This document shows, piece by piece, positions 9,076-18,001 of a stretch of DNA of 64,000 bases. The stretch's first letter is position 1. Every line of letters starts with the position of its first letter. The position numbers and the translations under genes were made by a program. The notes beneath the pieces are model-generated. The model searched no databases. It had not been told where the DNA came from and saw nothing but the letters and a program-made list of their open reading frames with translations. Origin of the DNA: Bacillota bacterium (lineage in GTDB: Bacteria; Bacillota; DSM-12270; Thermacetogeniales; Thermacetogeniaceae); contig JARYLU010000001.1 of the NCBI GenBank assembly GCA_029907475.1, forward strand, positions 1 to 64,000. The letters are read 5' to 3'.

Positions 9076-10272
9076 TTGAAGAATTTGCGAAGCTTTTATC
9101 ACGTGTTGAGTTTCTTGCTCCTTTTTTTTCTTGTTTCTCCCTGCTTATCATCCGCCGCTGCCCCCCCGGCGTTACCGGAACCGCCTGCTCTTATTTCCGA
9201 GCAGTTTGAAAAGCTTCATTTAGATGATTTACAAGGCTACCTCCGGCAGGTTGATCGTGAACTTCAAAATCAACTTTCCGAAGTGAGTCTGAGTCAAGTC
9301 CTCGCTTCCATCCGCCGGGGAGAGCTGGACCTCAATCTTACAAATCTTTTCGGAGCTCTACTTAAATTTTTTTTCCAGGCGGTCCTAACTCATTCGGTAC
9401 TTTTGGGAAAGCTTCTCGTTTTAGGAACGATTCTCGCCATCCTGGAGCACCTGCAGGGTGCGTTTGAGCAAAATGCGGTTGCCAGGCTGGCGCACGGCGT
9501 GGGGATTTTAAGCCTGCTCACGGTTGCGATCAGTTCGTTTACCGTTGCCCTTAATACAGGGCGGGAGGCGATTGGCAACATGGTTGGTTTTATGCACGCC
9601 CTCCTCCCCGTCTTATTAACTTTAATGGCAGCGCTGGGTAATTTTTCTACAGTTGCTCTTATGCACCCGGTTATTTTAATTTCCCTCAACGTTTTGGGGA
9701 CCCTTACCCGCAATTTTGTTTTTCCCTTAATTTTTTGTGCGGCCGTGCTCGGTATCGTTAATCACCTTTCCGAGCGTTTTCAGGTTTCCCGGCTGGCCGC
9801 TCTTTTCCGCGACGGGAGCGTCGTCCTGCTCAGCCTGTTTTTGACTATTTTTATCGGGATTCTGGGAATACAGGGGGTGGCGGGAGCGGTTACCGACGGG
9901 ATCGGCCTCCGAACGGCAAAATTTTTAACAGGTGCCTTTGTACCGGTGGTAGGGGGAATTTTATCCGATGCGGTAGAAGCGGTTGTGGGGTGCTCCCTTT
10001 TTTTGAAGAACGCGGTGGGCATTTTGGGTGCGCTTACCCTGCTCTTTCTCTGCGCCCTCCCGATCGTGAAGATCCTCTCAGCGGCCTTCATCTACAGACT
10101 GGCGGCAGCCCTGATGCAGCCTTTGGGTGCCCAACGGTTGGGGGAATGCCTCCAAATGCTGGGCAACTACCTCTTCCTCGTTTTTGCCGCAGTGACGGGA
10201 GTAGGACTGATGTTCCTCGTAGCGCTTACGATTATTGTGGGGTTAGGGAATATGGTTGTGATGCTGAGATAA
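9076..10272 (+). CDS. spoIIIAE: Stage III sporulation protein AE
   Basis: A 398-residue polytopic membrane protein. Seen: an N-terminal signal-like hydrophobic segment ending near SSAAAPP, an amphipathic region, then about seven hydrophobic helices from 90 to 395. This is the largest membrane component of the SpoIIIA complex. It starts at a TTG preceded by AAGGAGGATG. The length is in the usual range. Confidence 0.95.
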   Translation: MKNLRSFYHVLSFLLLFFLVSPCLSSAAAPPALPEPPALISEQFEKLHLDDLQGYLRQVDRELQNQLSEVSLSQVLASIRRGELDLNLTNLFGALLKFFFQAVLTHSVLLGKLLVLGTILAILEHLQGAFEQNAVARLAHGVGILSLLTVAISSFTVALNTGREAIGNMVGFMHALLPVLLTLMAALGNFSTVALMHPVILISLNVLGTLTRNFVFPLIFCAAVLGIVNHLSERFQVSRLAALFRDGSVVLLSLFLTIFIGILGIQGVAGAVTDGIGLRTAKFLTGAFVPVVGGILSDAVEAVVGCSLFLKNAVGILGALTLLFLCALPIVKILSAAFIYRLAAALMQPLGAQRLGECLQMLGNYLFLVFAAVTGVGLMFLVALTIIVGLGNMVVMLR

Positions 10273-10290
10273 GCAAAACGGGTGATAAGT

Positions 10291-10935
10291 ATGGAAACGA
10301 TCCGTTTTATCGTGAGAAACCTCATTTTTCTCGTCCTGCTCGCCGCCTTTTTGGAGATGTTGCTCCCTTTGAGGGACGCCCGGAAGTTCGTCCAGGTGAT
10401 TCTGGGGCTTTTTATTCTTGCTGTAATTCTCAATCCTGTTGTTACTTTTTTCCAACAAACACCCCTCTTTAACCTTGATTTTTCCCGGGAAGCCCGGGGC
10501 AAGGGAGAAGAACTCCGCTCTATATTAGCGCAGGGGGAAACGCTGCAGCAGGCTACGGTTGAGCAGGCGCGTGGTGCCTACGTGAAGCGCCTTGAGGAAC
10601 AGGTGGTGGTGATGGTCCGCCTTGTTCCCGGCGTGGGGGAAGCGAAGGCGAGAGTTGAACTTGCTCCCTCTTCCTCCCTGCAAGCCCTGGGCACGATTAA
10701 CAAGGTGTACGTCACAGTTAAGCCCGGTCAGGAGGCAAGAGGCGAGGGGATCGCCACTCCTGTTGAAGAAATCCGGATCGGAAAGGAGGTGCAGGAGCGG
10801 GACCAAAGCTCGCAGATAAACCGGGTTTATTCGTATGACAAGAGGGAACTCCTTTCCCGTGTACAGGAAACTATAGCCTCCCTGTTTGGGTTGCGGTCTG
10901 AACAGGTGATTGTCAAATTAGAATTTCCAGGGTAG
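10291..10935 (+). CDS. spoIIIAF: Stage III sporulation protein AF
   Basis: A 214-residue protein with two N-terminal hydrophobic helices (about 9-27 and 33-50) followed by a soluble domain that ends in a ring-forming-like region (LLSRVQETIASLFGL). In Bacillus it belongs to the channel between the two cells. The ATG at 10291 has GGTGA five bases upstream; an in-frame GTG at 10282 lies within that site and is less likely. The gap to spoIIIAG is only 10 bases. Confidence 0.93.
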   Translation: METIRFIVRNLIFLVLLAAFLEMLLPLRDARKFVQVILGLFILAVILNPVVTFFQQTPLFNLDFSREARGKGEELRSILAQGETLQQATVEQARGAYVKRLEEQVVVMVRLVPGVGEAKARVELAPSSSLQALGTINKVYVTVKPGQEARGEGIATPVEEIRIGKEVQERDQSSQINRVYSYDKRELLSRVQETIASLFGLRSEQVIVKLEFPG

Positions 10936-10945
10936 GTGGGTAGCG

Positions 10946-11575
10946 ATGTTTAATCTCAAGGATGATTTTGTGAAGTGGTGGGAGCAGGCGAAAGGGAGGA
11001 AGGATTGGCCCGGTTTGGGCTCTCCCCAGCTCTGGCGGCTTCTCCTCTTGCTAGGGGCAGGGATCTTTCTGCTGGTTTACGCGGGGTCCTGGATTCATCC
11101 CCAAAATACGCCCGCGCGGGAGTCTTCCCCTCCTCAAAAAGAGGAAATAGTATCGGAGGCGGGTTTGGCTGCGGCAGAGAAGGATTTGGAGAGGAGGCTC
11201 GAGGAGATCTTGAGTGCTGTCGCTGGGGCAGGGCAGGTCCAGGTTACCGTCACTCTGGCTGCCGGTCCCGAACATGTATATGCAAAAAATACTTCTCAAG
11301 AAAAAAGGACGATTGAGGAAAAAGACCAGGCAGGGGGGACCCGGACGACGACAGAGATTAATGAACAGGGGAACCTTGTGCTTGTTCAACAAGTAAGCGG
11401 CGGAAAAGAAGAGCCTGTGGTGATTAAGGCAACGCGCCCCGAAATTGCCGGGATTCTGGTTCTTGCTGAAGGAGCGAGGAACGCTGATTTGCGCGAAAAG
11501 CTGGTTCACGCGGTCGTAACGGTGCTTGCTGTTCCCCCCCATAAAGTAACGGTGCTTCCGAAGGAAAGCTGGTGA
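10946..11575 (+). CDS. spoIIIAG: Stage III sporulation protein AG
   Basis: A 209-residue single-pass membrane protein. A helix at about 30-48 is followed by a Pro/Ser linker, then a ring-building motif domain (LERRLEEILSAVAGAGQVQV near 76-95) and an insertion rich in charged residues. In B. subtilis SpoIIIAG forms a large ring in the intermembrane space. It starts at an ATG with AGGTGGG upstream and is followed after four bases by spoIIIAH. Confidence 0.94.
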   Translation: MFNLKDDFVKWWEQAKGRKDWPGLGSPQLWRLLLLLGAGIFLLVYAGSWIHPQNTPARESSPPQKEEIVSEAGLAAAEKDLERRLEEILSAVAGAGQVQVTVTLAAGPEHVYAKNTSQEKRTIEEKDQAGGTRTTTEINEQGNLVLVQQVSGGKEEPVVIKATRPEIAGILVLAEGARNADLREKLVHAVVTVLAVPPHKVTVLPKESW

Positions 11576-11579
11576 AAAT

Positions 11580-12125
11580 GTGATTTCTGTGTACTTTGAT
11601 AGAAGAAAACTGTTACTGGGTGTAATCCTGATTTTTTTGCTGGGAGGTTGCTGGTTTCTCTCGCAGCAGGCAAGATTCCGTCAAAAATCCGCCCCGAGCT
11701 CTCCGGTTGAAGTGGAGATATCCCGGCCCCGGGAAATGCCGGGTCAGCTTGCCGCAGGTCCTACAGACCTCGTAAAAGAAGAATTTTTTGTGGAATGCCG
11801 CCTTGCCAGGGATCGCATCCGCAGTCAACAGATTGAGCTTTATCAAGAAGTTGCTAATAATCCCGCGTCAAGTGGTGAAGTGCGCGACCGGGCGCTGCGT
11901 GAATTAATGAAGCTTACCGAAAACATGGGAAAAGAAACAGAACTTGAAAAATTGATCATGGCGCGGGGGTTTAAAGACGCCGTTGTCCTGATCCAGCCTA
12001 AGTCTGCGACTGTGATTGTACAAACGCGTTCTCTTTCAACCCAGGAAGTAAATAAAATTACAGATCTTGTCGCGAAAACAACAGAACTCGATCCGGCAAA
12101 TATTACAATCATCCCGAAACCATAA
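11580..12125 (+). CDS. spoIIIAH: Stage III sporulation protein AH
   Basis: A 181-residue protein with one N-terminal membrane helix (about 9-26) and a C-terminal YscJ/FliF-like domain (SLSTQEVNKITDLVAKTT near 150). In Bacillus this domain binds forespore SpoIIQ across the intermembrane space. It starts at a GTG with GGTGA upstream. It is the last gene of spoIIIA, and no strong terminator follows. Confidence 0.95.
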   Translation: MISVYFDRRKLLLGVILIFLLGGCWFLSQQARFRQKSAPSSPVEVEISRPREMPGQLAAGPTDLVKEEFFVECRLARDRIRSQQIELYQEVANNPASSGEVRDRALRELMKLTENMGKETELEKLIMARGFKDAVVLIQPKSATVIVQTRSLSTQEVNKITDLVAKTTELDPANITIIPKP

Positions 12126-12166
12126 TCTATAACAACTGCGAATACTGTATACAATGTCACTGCGGG

Positions 12167-12195
12167 TTGAAAAAAAAGTTAGATCAAGATATAAT
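12167..12195 (+). promoter_or_regulatory. SigA-type promoter ahead of the carboxylase genes
   Basis: TTGAAA at 12167-12172 and TATAAT at 12190-12195 are 17 bases apart. They lie about 90 bases before the start of the fused carboxyltransferase gene. This suggests the accB region has its own vegetative promoter apart from spoIIIA. Confidence 0.65.
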
Positions 12196-12285
12196 TAACT
12201 TCAATATCCAATCAGGGTTCGCAAACGTATATTTTAAACCTCTTTATAATTATGGTCTATATAAGGAGACGAGGGGGAGCCGGTA

Positions 12286-14250
12286 GTGAAGAGGCCGAGG
12301 ATTACTGATACCACCCTGCGGGATGCGCATCAAAGTCTCTGGGCAACCCGAATGCGAACAGAAGATATGGTTCCTATTTTAGAAGAACTCGATAAAGTGG
12401 GCTACTTTTCCCTTGAGATGTGGGGGGGAGCCACCTTCGATGTTTGCATCCGCTATCTTAACGAAGATCCGTGGGAGCGGATCAGGATCATCAAAAAGCA
12501 CGTGAAGCAGACACCTCTTCAGATGCTGCTCCGGGGTCAAAATGTGGTTGGATATGCCAATTACCCCGATGACGTTGTAGAAGCCTTTGTGCCGATGGCG
12601 GCCGAATGCGGGATTGACGTTTTCCGGGTTTTCGATGCTTTAAACGATGTGCGGAACCTGGAAGTACCCATGCGGGCCGTCAAAAAAACGGGCAAGCACC
12701 TTCAAGCCTGTGTTGTTTATACGTTAAGCCCGGTTCATACCAACGAGCATTACCTGGAAACTGCCTTGCGACTCCAGGACATGGGTGCCGACTCAATCTG
12801 CATCAAAGATATGGCGGGCATGATTGCCCCGTACGTCGCATACGAGCTGGTCTCTCTTTTTAAAGAAAAGCTGGATGTACCGATCCAACTTCACACGCAC
12901 TATATCGGCGGAATGGCAATTGGGGCCTGTTTAAAAGCTGTGGAAGCAGGAGTAGATGTTTTTGACGCTTGTTCCGGCCCCCTGGCCTTCGGATCGTCCC
13001 AGCCCCCGGTGGAGACCCTGGTACGGGCGCTGCAGGGGACCGAGTACGACACCGGCCTGGACCTGCACCACCTGTTTGAGATCGCCAACTACTGGGAGGA
13101 TCTCCGGCGCCGGCGCGGCTATGAGCGCGGCGTCACCCGCCTTAACGCTATGCAGGTATTTGATCACCAGGTGCCGGGGGGCATGATCACGAACCTTGTT
13201 ATTCAACTGGAAGAGCAAAAGGCATTGCACCGGATGAACGAGGTACTGGAAGAAATCCCCAGGGTGCGGGCGGAACTCGGGTATCCTCCCCTGGTTACTC
13301 CGACAAGCCAGGTTGTGGGGATGCAGGCTGTCCTTAACGTCTTGTTGGGCGAGCGCTATAAGCTGGTACCGCAGGAAGTTAAGGACTACGTCCGGGGCTT
13401 TTACGGGAAGCCCCCGGTTCCGATTGACGAGAAAATTAAACGCCTGATTATCAGGGATGAGGAACCCATTACCTGCCGGCCCGCCGACCTTTTAGAGCCC
13501 AAGTTCGAAAAAATGAGAGAAGAAATTAAAGACCTGGCGGAATCGGAGGAAGATTATATCACTTATGCCCTCTTCCCTCCGATTGCCAGAAAATTTTTCG
13601 AGTACCGGATGAAGGTGCGAAACGGTGAAATTCAGCCAATAACCGAAGAGCAAAAGGAAGCAGCACCGCAGCCCAAGGAAGTTCTGCCCAAGCAAGGGGA
13701 GAGAGTGACCCCGCTTGCAACAAAAGAAACCCCGCAGATCTCCAGGGAGGATGGAGTAATGAATGTCGAAGATGTAAAGGAATTTATTCGAATGATTCAC
13801 GAAACAGATGTCAACGAACTTCATGTCGAGACGGTTTCCATGAAAGTGAATATCCGGAAAGGGGTTTTCAAAGAGGCCCCACCTGTTTTTGGCGATTTTG
13901 GCTCGAACCAGTTAGCTGCCTCCCAATCTGCCCAGAATGCACAGAGTACGGTGGCAACGAATCTTCCTCCTCCAACAAAACCTGAAATTAAAGAGCGACT
14001 GGCAAATCTTGTGGAGATTGTTGCTCCCGTGGTCGGTACTTTTTACCGCGCCCCAGCCCCCGACGCTCCACCCTTTGTTGAGGTGGGGTCGAAGGTCAGC
14101 AAGGGAGATACTTTGTGCATTATCGAGGCAATGAAGCTTATGAACGAAATCGAGGCAGAATGTGGAGGAGAAGTCGTGGAGATTCTCGTTGAGAATGCCC
14201 AACCCGTCGAATTCGGTCAGGTTCTTTTCCTCATTGCTCCTGAAGAATAG
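12286..14250 (+). CDS. Carboxyltransferase fused to AccB biotin carrier
   Basis: 654 residues. Residues 1-460 are a pyruvate/oxaloacetate carboxyltransferase domain (PycB/OadA type): [19 protein letters not shown] at the N-terminus, CIKDMAG near 174 with the lysine that is carbamylated in the family, and LHTHYIGG near 202 with the metal histidines. A proline- and charge-rich linker follows, then from about residue 492 a complete AccB: the N-terminal [17 protein letters not shown], a Gln/Ser/Pro linker, and the biotinyl domain with EAMKLMNE (biotin lysine near 617). PycB proteins normally end in their own short biotinyl domain, not a full AccB. accC follows directly. It probably acts with AccC as a two-subunit pyruvate carboxylase and may also supply BCCP for acetyl-CoA carboxylase. 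The start is a GTG after GAGGGGGAG. Confidence 0.9.
   Translation: MKRPRITDTTLRDAHQSLWATRMRTEDMVPILEELDKVGYFSLEMWGGATFDVCIRYLNEDPWERIRIIKKHVKQTPLQMLLRGQNVVGYANYPDDVVEAFVPMAAECGIDVFRVFDALNDVRNLEVPMRAVKKTGKHLQACVVYTLSPVHTNEHYLETALRLQDMGADSICIKDMAGMIAPYVAYELVSLFKEKLDVPIQLHTHYIGGMAIGACLKAVEAGVDVFDACSGPLAFGSSQPPVETLVRALQGTEYDTGLDLHHLFEIANYWEDLRRRRGYERGVTRLNAMQVFDHQVPGGMITNLVIQLEEQKALHRMNEVLEEIPRVRAELGYPPLVTPTSQVVGMQAVLNVLLGERYKLVPQEVKDYVRGFYGKPPVPIDEKIKRLIIRDEEPITCRPADLLEPKFEKMREEIKDLAESEEDYITYALFPPIARKFFEYRMKVRNGEIQPITEEQKEAAPQPKEVLPKQGERVTPLATKETPQISREDGVMNVEDVKEFIRMIHETDVNELHVETVSMKVNIRKGVFKEAPPVFGDFGSNQLAASQSAQNAQSTVATNLPPPTKPEIKERLANLVEIVAPVVGTFYRAPAPDAPPFVEVGSKVSKGDTLCIIEAMKLMNEIEAECGGEVVEILVENAQPVEFGQVLFLIAPEE
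13744..13761 (+). promoter_or_regulatory. accB: Internal ribosome site and start for separate AccB
   Basis: Inside the fused gene, AGGGAGG lies nine bases before an in-frame ATG at 13759. Translation from there would give a 163-residue protein with the exact N-terminus and length of free-standing AccB. A separate biotin carrier could therefore be made from the same mRNA. This is inferred from sequence only. Confidence 0.5.
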
Positions 14251-14269
14251 AAAGGGCAATTTATCTGGT

Positions 14270-14305
14270 ACCGCATGTCTTATGTACACTATGTACACAT
14301 GCGGT
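14270..14305 (+). promoter_or_regulatory. Inverted repeat between accB and accC
   Basis: ACCGCATGT at 14270-14278 is perfectly repeated in inverse at 14297-14305. Between the arms lie two copies of ATGTACAC. No T run follows, so this is more likely an operator or mRNA processing/stability hairpin than a terminator. It does not match the usual BirA box. Confidence 0.45.
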
Positions 14306-14332
14306 CTTACTTTATTTCAGGGAGGTTTCTGC

Positions 14333-15673
14333 GTGTTTAAAAAAATCCTCGTGGCAAACCGGGGCGAGATTGCTGTCAGGATCATCCGGACTTGCCGCGA
14401 AATGGGAATAAAGACTGTTGCCGTCTATTCAGAGGCGGATCGGGAATCCCTTCATGTGAAAATGTCCGATGAAGCAGTTTGTATCGGAGCGCCCCCTCCA
14501 ATCCGAAGCTATCTTAATATTCCTAATATCATCAGTGCGGCCGAAGTTAAAGGGGCGGAAGCGATTCACCCCGGTTATGGTTTTCTTGCCGAGAACCCGT
14601 ACTTTGCGGAAATTTGTGAAACATGCGGGATTAAGTTCATCGGCCCCCCCGCCCTGGCAATTGAAGAAATGGGGGCCAAGGCGCGTGCCCGGGAGATCAT
14701 GGCAAAGGCGGGGGTACGGGTTGTACCGGGATCGCCGGGGCTGCTTAAAACAGATGAAGAAATTGCCGAAATTGCCGAAGCCATCGGATACCCCGTCATT
14801 ATTAAGGCATCTGCCGGCGGTGGAGGCCGGGGAATGCGAATCGTCCAAAACCGCGCGGAGCTGGAAAAATCCGTGAGCGTGGCGCGGGCGGAAGCAGAGG
14901 CCACCTTTGGAGATGGAGGGGTATATTTAGAAAAATATATTGACGAGCCGCGGCATGTGGAAATTCAGGTTTTAGCGGATCAATACGGAAATGTGATTCA
15001 TTTGGGAGAAAGGGACTGCTCCATCCAAAGGCGGCACCAGAAACTGGTGGAGGAAACTCCCTGTCCTGTACTTACGCCGGCACTAAGGGAAGAAATGGGA
15101 GCCGCGGCTGTAAGGTCCGCCAGGGCCGTGAAATATGTGGGCGCGGGGACGGTCGAGTTTTTGCTGGATAAAGAGGGTAATTACTATTTTATTGAAATGA
15201 ACACAAGAATCCAGGTGGAACATCCTGTTACGGAGTGGGTTACCGGGATCGATCTGGTATCCGAAATGATTCGGATCGCGGCAGGTGAGCCCTTAGGTTA
15301 CGAACAGGAAGACATTAAATTTACTGGTGCCGCAGTCGAGTGCCGGATTAATGCCGAAGACCCTGATATGGATTTTCGCCCCTGCCCCGGGACTGTTACG
15401 ACTTACCTTCCTCCCGGGGGGCTTGGAGTGCGTGTTGACAGCGGGATTTATCCGGGTTACCCGATTCCACCTTATTACGATTCTCTCATTGCGAAATTAA
15501 TTACCTGGGGAAGGAACCGCGACGAGGCCATCAGCCGGATGCAGCGGGCTTTAAAAGAGTTCGAGATCAAAGGTGTTGTGACAACAATTCCCTTTTTGCA
15601 GCGGATCATGGAAAACGCTTTTTTCCGGCGCGGCGAAACTTATACAAATTTCATCCAGCGCCGCTTGACCTAG
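14333..15673 (+). CDS. accC: Biotin carboxylase
   Basis: A 446-residue ATP-grasp enzyme that carboxylates biotin on the carrier using ATP and bicarbonate. Seen: the N-terminal [32 protein letters not shown] near 75, the glycine-rich [12 protein letters not shown] near 159, and [16 protein letters not shown] near 286 with catalytic Glu, Asn and Arg. The GTG at 14333 fits GGGAGG; an open frame reaching back into accB has no ribosome site. As in B. subtilis it follows accB. It could serve both pyruvate and acetyl-CoA carboxylation. Confidence 0.96.
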   Translation: MFKKILVANRGEIAVRIIRTCREMGIKTVAVYSEADRESLHVKMSDEAVCIGAPPPIRSYLNIPNIISAAEVKGAEAIHPGYGFLAENPYFAEICETCGIKFIGPPALAIEEMGAKARAREIMAKAGVRVVPGSPGLLKTDEEIAEIAEAIGYPVIIKASAGGGGRGMRIVQNRAELEKSVSVARAEAEATFGDGGVYLEKYIDEPRHVEIQVLADQYGNVIHLGERDCSIQRRHQKLVEETPCPVLTPALREEMGAAAVRSARAVKYVGAGTVEFLLDKEGNYYFIEMNTRIQVEHPVTEWVTGIDLVSEMIRIAAGEPLGYEQEDIKFTGAAVECRINAEDPDMDFRPCPGTVTTYLPPGGLGVRVDSGIYPGYPIPPYYDSLIAKLITWGRNRDEAISRMQRALKEFEIKGVVTTIPFLQRIMENAFFRRGETYTNFIQRRLT

Positions 15674-15686
15674 ATTGAGGTTTTTC

Positions 15687-15714
15687 TTGCAATTACGGAC
15701 ATGCCTGGTATAAT
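15687..15714 (+). promoter_or_regulatory. SigA-type promoter for the Asp23 module
   Basis: TTGCAA at 15687 and a perfect TATAAT at 15709 are 16 bases apart. They lie about 55 bases before the GTG of the Asp23-family gene. Confidence 0.65.
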
Positions 15715-15767
15715 GGTTTTGGGAATGGAGATAATTTAGGCGGGAATTCTACAGGAGGTGATCGGCA

Positions 15768-16163
15768 GTGGTTGATGGTAAAGTTGAAGAAACAAGCCGC
15801 ACTACTTCTTTAGGGGCAATTCGAATTGCCAACGAGGTTGTAGCGGTGATTGCCGGTCTCGCGGCTACCGAAATTGAGGGAATTGCAGGAATGAGCGGAG
15901 GAATTGCCGGCGGGATCGCAGAAATGCTGGGCCGGCGCAATTTATCGCGAGGAGTTAAGGTTGAGGTAGGGGAACGGGAAGCGGCAGTAGACCTTTTTGT
16001 GATCGTTGAGTTTGGGGTGCGCATTCCTGATGTTGCCGTAAGGGTTCAGGAAAATGTCAAGCAAGCCATTGAAAGCATGACGGGACTTGCAGTAGTCGAG
16101 GTTAATGTTCATGTGCAGGGAGTACATTTTCCAGAAGCCCAGGAAGAGCAGCGCGTAAAGTAG
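15768..16163 (+). CDS. Asp23/Gls24 family envelope stress protein
   Basis: A 131-residue protein of the Asp23 (DUF322) family, the counterpart of B. subtilis YqhY. Seen: GAIRIANEVVAVIAGLAATE near 12-31, VKVEVGEREAAVDLFV near 65, and VAVRVQENVKQAIESMTG near 90. In staphylococci Asp23 sits at the membrane through AmaP, and loss triggers a cell-wall stress response. The GTG start follows a full AGGAGGTG. The next gene encodes an AmaP-like anchor, which supports the pairing. Confidence 0.92.
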   Translation: MVDGKVEETSRTTSLGAIRIANEVVAVIAGLAATEIEGIAGMSGGIAGGIAEMLGRRNLSRGVKVEVGEREAAVDLFVIVEFGVRIPDVAVRVQENVKQAIESMTGLAVVEVNVHVQGVHFPEAQEEQRVK

Positions 16164-16196
16164 GAAAAAACGGCGAAAGGAGTTTTCTATTATCTT

Positions 16197-16733
16197 ATGC
16201 GGCTACCATACCGTTTCCTCCTCGCGATATTTTCTTTGGTTATTATCGTTCTGGCAGGGCTTGTACTCGCGTGCGCGCTGGGGTGGACGGAGCCCTTTGC
16301 CCTTTTACCTGTGTTTTTTGCCGTACCGGTGAACCGCTGGGGAGCCGGAATTGTCAGTGCATTTCTAATTTTGATGTCATTGCAGCTCCTCGCGGTATTG
16401 CTCCGGAGGGGGCGTGAGCGCGAAGTTATCATCCAGGAAACGGGACTCGGCCGGGTGGAAATTGCGGCTTCTGCCTTAGAAAATTTAATTCGCAGGGCAG
16501 CCCGCCAAGTCCGGGAAGTGCGTGAAGTTAAGCCGGTGTTGCGTTATGACCGTGATGGTCTCACGATTTCCCTTCACTTAAATGTGAATCCAGAAGCAAA
16601 CCTTCCGGCTGTTTCCCAGGCAGTTCAGCAAGTAATTCAAGACTACCTGGAAGAAAAAGCAGGGGTTCGGGTGCTCCAGGTGCAGGTACGGATCGAAAGC
16701 ATTTCCCTGGAACAACGGGCTCGTGTCGAATAG
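16197..16733 (+). CDS. amaP: AmaP-like alkaline shock membrane anchor
   Basis: A 178-residue protein with two N-terminal membrane helices (about 5-28 and 36-68) and a C-terminal Asp23-like domain (GLGRVEIAASALENLIRRAA near 84-103). It likely anchors the preceding Asp23-family protein to the membrane. The best ribosome site, AAAGGAG, is about 14 bases from the ATG, which is rather far. The role is taken from Staphylococcus AmaP. Confidence 0.82.
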   Translation: MRLPYRFLLAIFSLVIIVLAGLVLACALGWTEPFALLPVFFAVPVNRWGAGIVSAFLILMSLQLLAVLLRRGREREVIIQETGLGRVEIAASALENLIRRAARQVREVREVKPVLRYDRDGLTISLHLNVNPEANLPAVSQAVQQVIQDYLEEKAGVRVLQVQVRIESISLEQRARVE

Positions 16734-16763
16734 CACCTCAGGGCAGAAAGAAAGGGAACTTCA

Positions 16764-16997
16764 ATGTGGGGCGGAAAACCTTTGCGCGAAATTTTTGTGG
16801 ATCTCCTTGAAAGACACCGGGGAAAGATGCTGGGAATTTTTTTTGGCCTCGTGGTCGGGCTTCTTATTATTCTGTTCGGTTTCTGGAAAACTATCTTTGT
16901 TGTGCTTTGTGTTCTCATCGGATATTTTTTGGGAAAACGATTTGACGACGGAAGTAGCCCCGGAGGCTGGTGGGATCACTTCTTCGGAGAACGATAG
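16764..16997 (+). CDS. DUF2273 small membrane protein
   Basis: 77 residues with two hydrophobic helices (about 20-36 and 41-55) and an aromatic, acidic C-terminus. DUF2273 proteins regularly accompany Asp23 and AmaP genes in Gram-positive bacteria and probably belong to the same envelope assembly. The ATG has AAGGGAAC upstream. Function beyond this association is unknown. Confidence 0.85.
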   Translation: MWGGKPLREIFVDLLERHRGKMLGIFFGLVVGLLIILFGFWKTIFVVLCVLIGYFLGKRFDDGSSPGGWWDHFFGER

Positions 16998-17031
16998 GCC
17001 CAAAGTCAAGGCAGGTAGGAGGGTTTTGAGG

Positions 17032-17448
17032 TTGGGAAGGCGGCGGGCCAGGGAAGTAGCTTTACAGATTTTGTTTCAAGTTGATGTTGGAAAAGTGAAG
17101 CCTGAGAGGGCACTTGTTTATACTTTAAATGAATTTCAGGTGAGAGGGGAAACGGCCGCGTACGCCCGTGCCCTCGTAGAGGGGACGCTGGCGTATCTCG
17201 AGGAAATTGACGATTTCTTGAAAAGGTACGCGACGGAGTGGGATCTGCCGCGCATGGCAAATGTTGACCGGAACATTTTGAGGCTCGGTCTTTATGAAAT
17301 GCTCTATTGCCGCGAAACTCCTTTAAATGTAGCCATTGACGAGGCGCTGGAACTGGCAAAAACCTTCAGCAACGAGGATGCTCCCCGCTTTATCAACGGT
17401 ATTCTGGGACGCATCGCGAAAGAATCCCTTTGTAAGGAAAGGACGTAA
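17032..17448 (+). CDS. nusB: Transcription antitermination factor NusB
   Basis: A 138-residue all-helical RNA-binding protein that, with NusE, loads on boxA of rRNA leaders. Seen: the arginine-rich N-terminus RRRAREVALQILFQVDVG, VDRNILRLGLYEML near 81, and PLNVAIDEALELAKTFS near 98, all typical of NusB. The start chosen is the TTG at 17032, nine bases from AGGAGG; a TTG six bases earlier is too close. It ends the Asp23-nusB transcript; a terminator follows. Confidence 0.93.
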   Translation: MGRRRAREVALQILFQVDVGKVKPERALVYTLNEFQVRGETAAYARALVEGTLAYLEEIDDFLKRYATEWDLPRMANVDRNILRLGLYEMLYCRETPLNVAIDEALELAKTFSNEDAPRFINGILGRIAKESLCKERT

Positions 17449-17522
17449 TGAACGGACGGAACGGACGCCGGGTTTTGGCAGGTGTGAGGTGGGCCCGGCC
17501 TAAAATGTTGTGAAGGCACCGG

Positions 17523-17556
17523 CCCTGGTTGGCTAAGACCGAACCAGGGTATTTTT
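17523..17556 (+). terminator. Rho-independent terminator after nusB
   Basis: CCCTGGTT at 17523-17530 pairs perfectly with AACCAGGG at 17542-17549 and is followed by TATTTTTAT. Confidence 0.85.
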
Positions 17557-17881
17557 ATCCATCTAATACCAATTAAGCGATTAGCTTGCAAATATTGGCT
17601 TAAGAAATTCATAAAAAAGTTTCGCTTTAGAGGCAGGAATTTGGTAAGTTTTTCACGAATATATCCAGCATGTGCGGGCTAATTGCTCTCTTAGTTTAGT
17701 TGCGCGGGGGGTCTTTCTCTTCGAACGAGCAACCCGGGCGTAGAATAACAGGGAAAGCCCTCCCCGGTAAGGTTAGGGGCGGAAAATAACAGGAAACCCG
17801 GGAGGTGAAGGAGGGAAGCCAGGATTTTCAGCGTTTCTTTGCAATTTCTGTCGGAAGTCCTCTCAAAAAAGCAGGGGATCT
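17557..17881. other. Intergenic region before folD1, unidentified
   Basis: About 325 bases with no credible gene. It is AT-rich to about 17690 (with inverted arms TTAAGC and GCTTAA near 17570 and 17600), then rich in purine runs and short GGG/CCC hairpins such as GGGGGGT pairing with ACCCGGG. It may be part of a leader or an eroded mobile element whose right end lies just downstream. I recognise no known RNA. Confidence 0.4.
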
Positions 17882-17983
17882 ATGGCAGCTAGGGCGGGAA
17901 CCGCCCGAAGTTACGCCTGCTTAAAAGTTCATTCGGTGAAGCAGGAAGCTCCTTCCGGTGGGGGAGGGGTGGTTCACTCTTAA
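17882..17983 (+). mobile_element. Orphan TnpB right end / omega-RNA-like remnant
   Basis: The conserved tail of an IS200/IS605-type tnpB element without the gene. In one frame it encodes GTARSYACLKVHSVKQEAP and then a glycine stretch ending VVHS and a stop, a tail style known from TnpB. At the DNA level it has GAAGTTACGCCTG, GAAGCAGGAAGC, a GC-rich hairpin and GGTTCAC at 17971-17977, the usual element end. A second copy lies near 39740. It stops 24 bases before the folD1 start, so folD1's ribosome site occupies the place where a guide would be. Confidence 0.6.
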
Positions 17984-18001
17984 TAGTGAGGAGGAAGAGA
18001 A

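Noticed and set aside
14162-14332. N-terminal extension of accC overlapping the accB end
   Set aside because: The extension has no ribosome site and is not similar to AccC; the GTG at 14333 behind GGGAGG gives the standard N-terminus.
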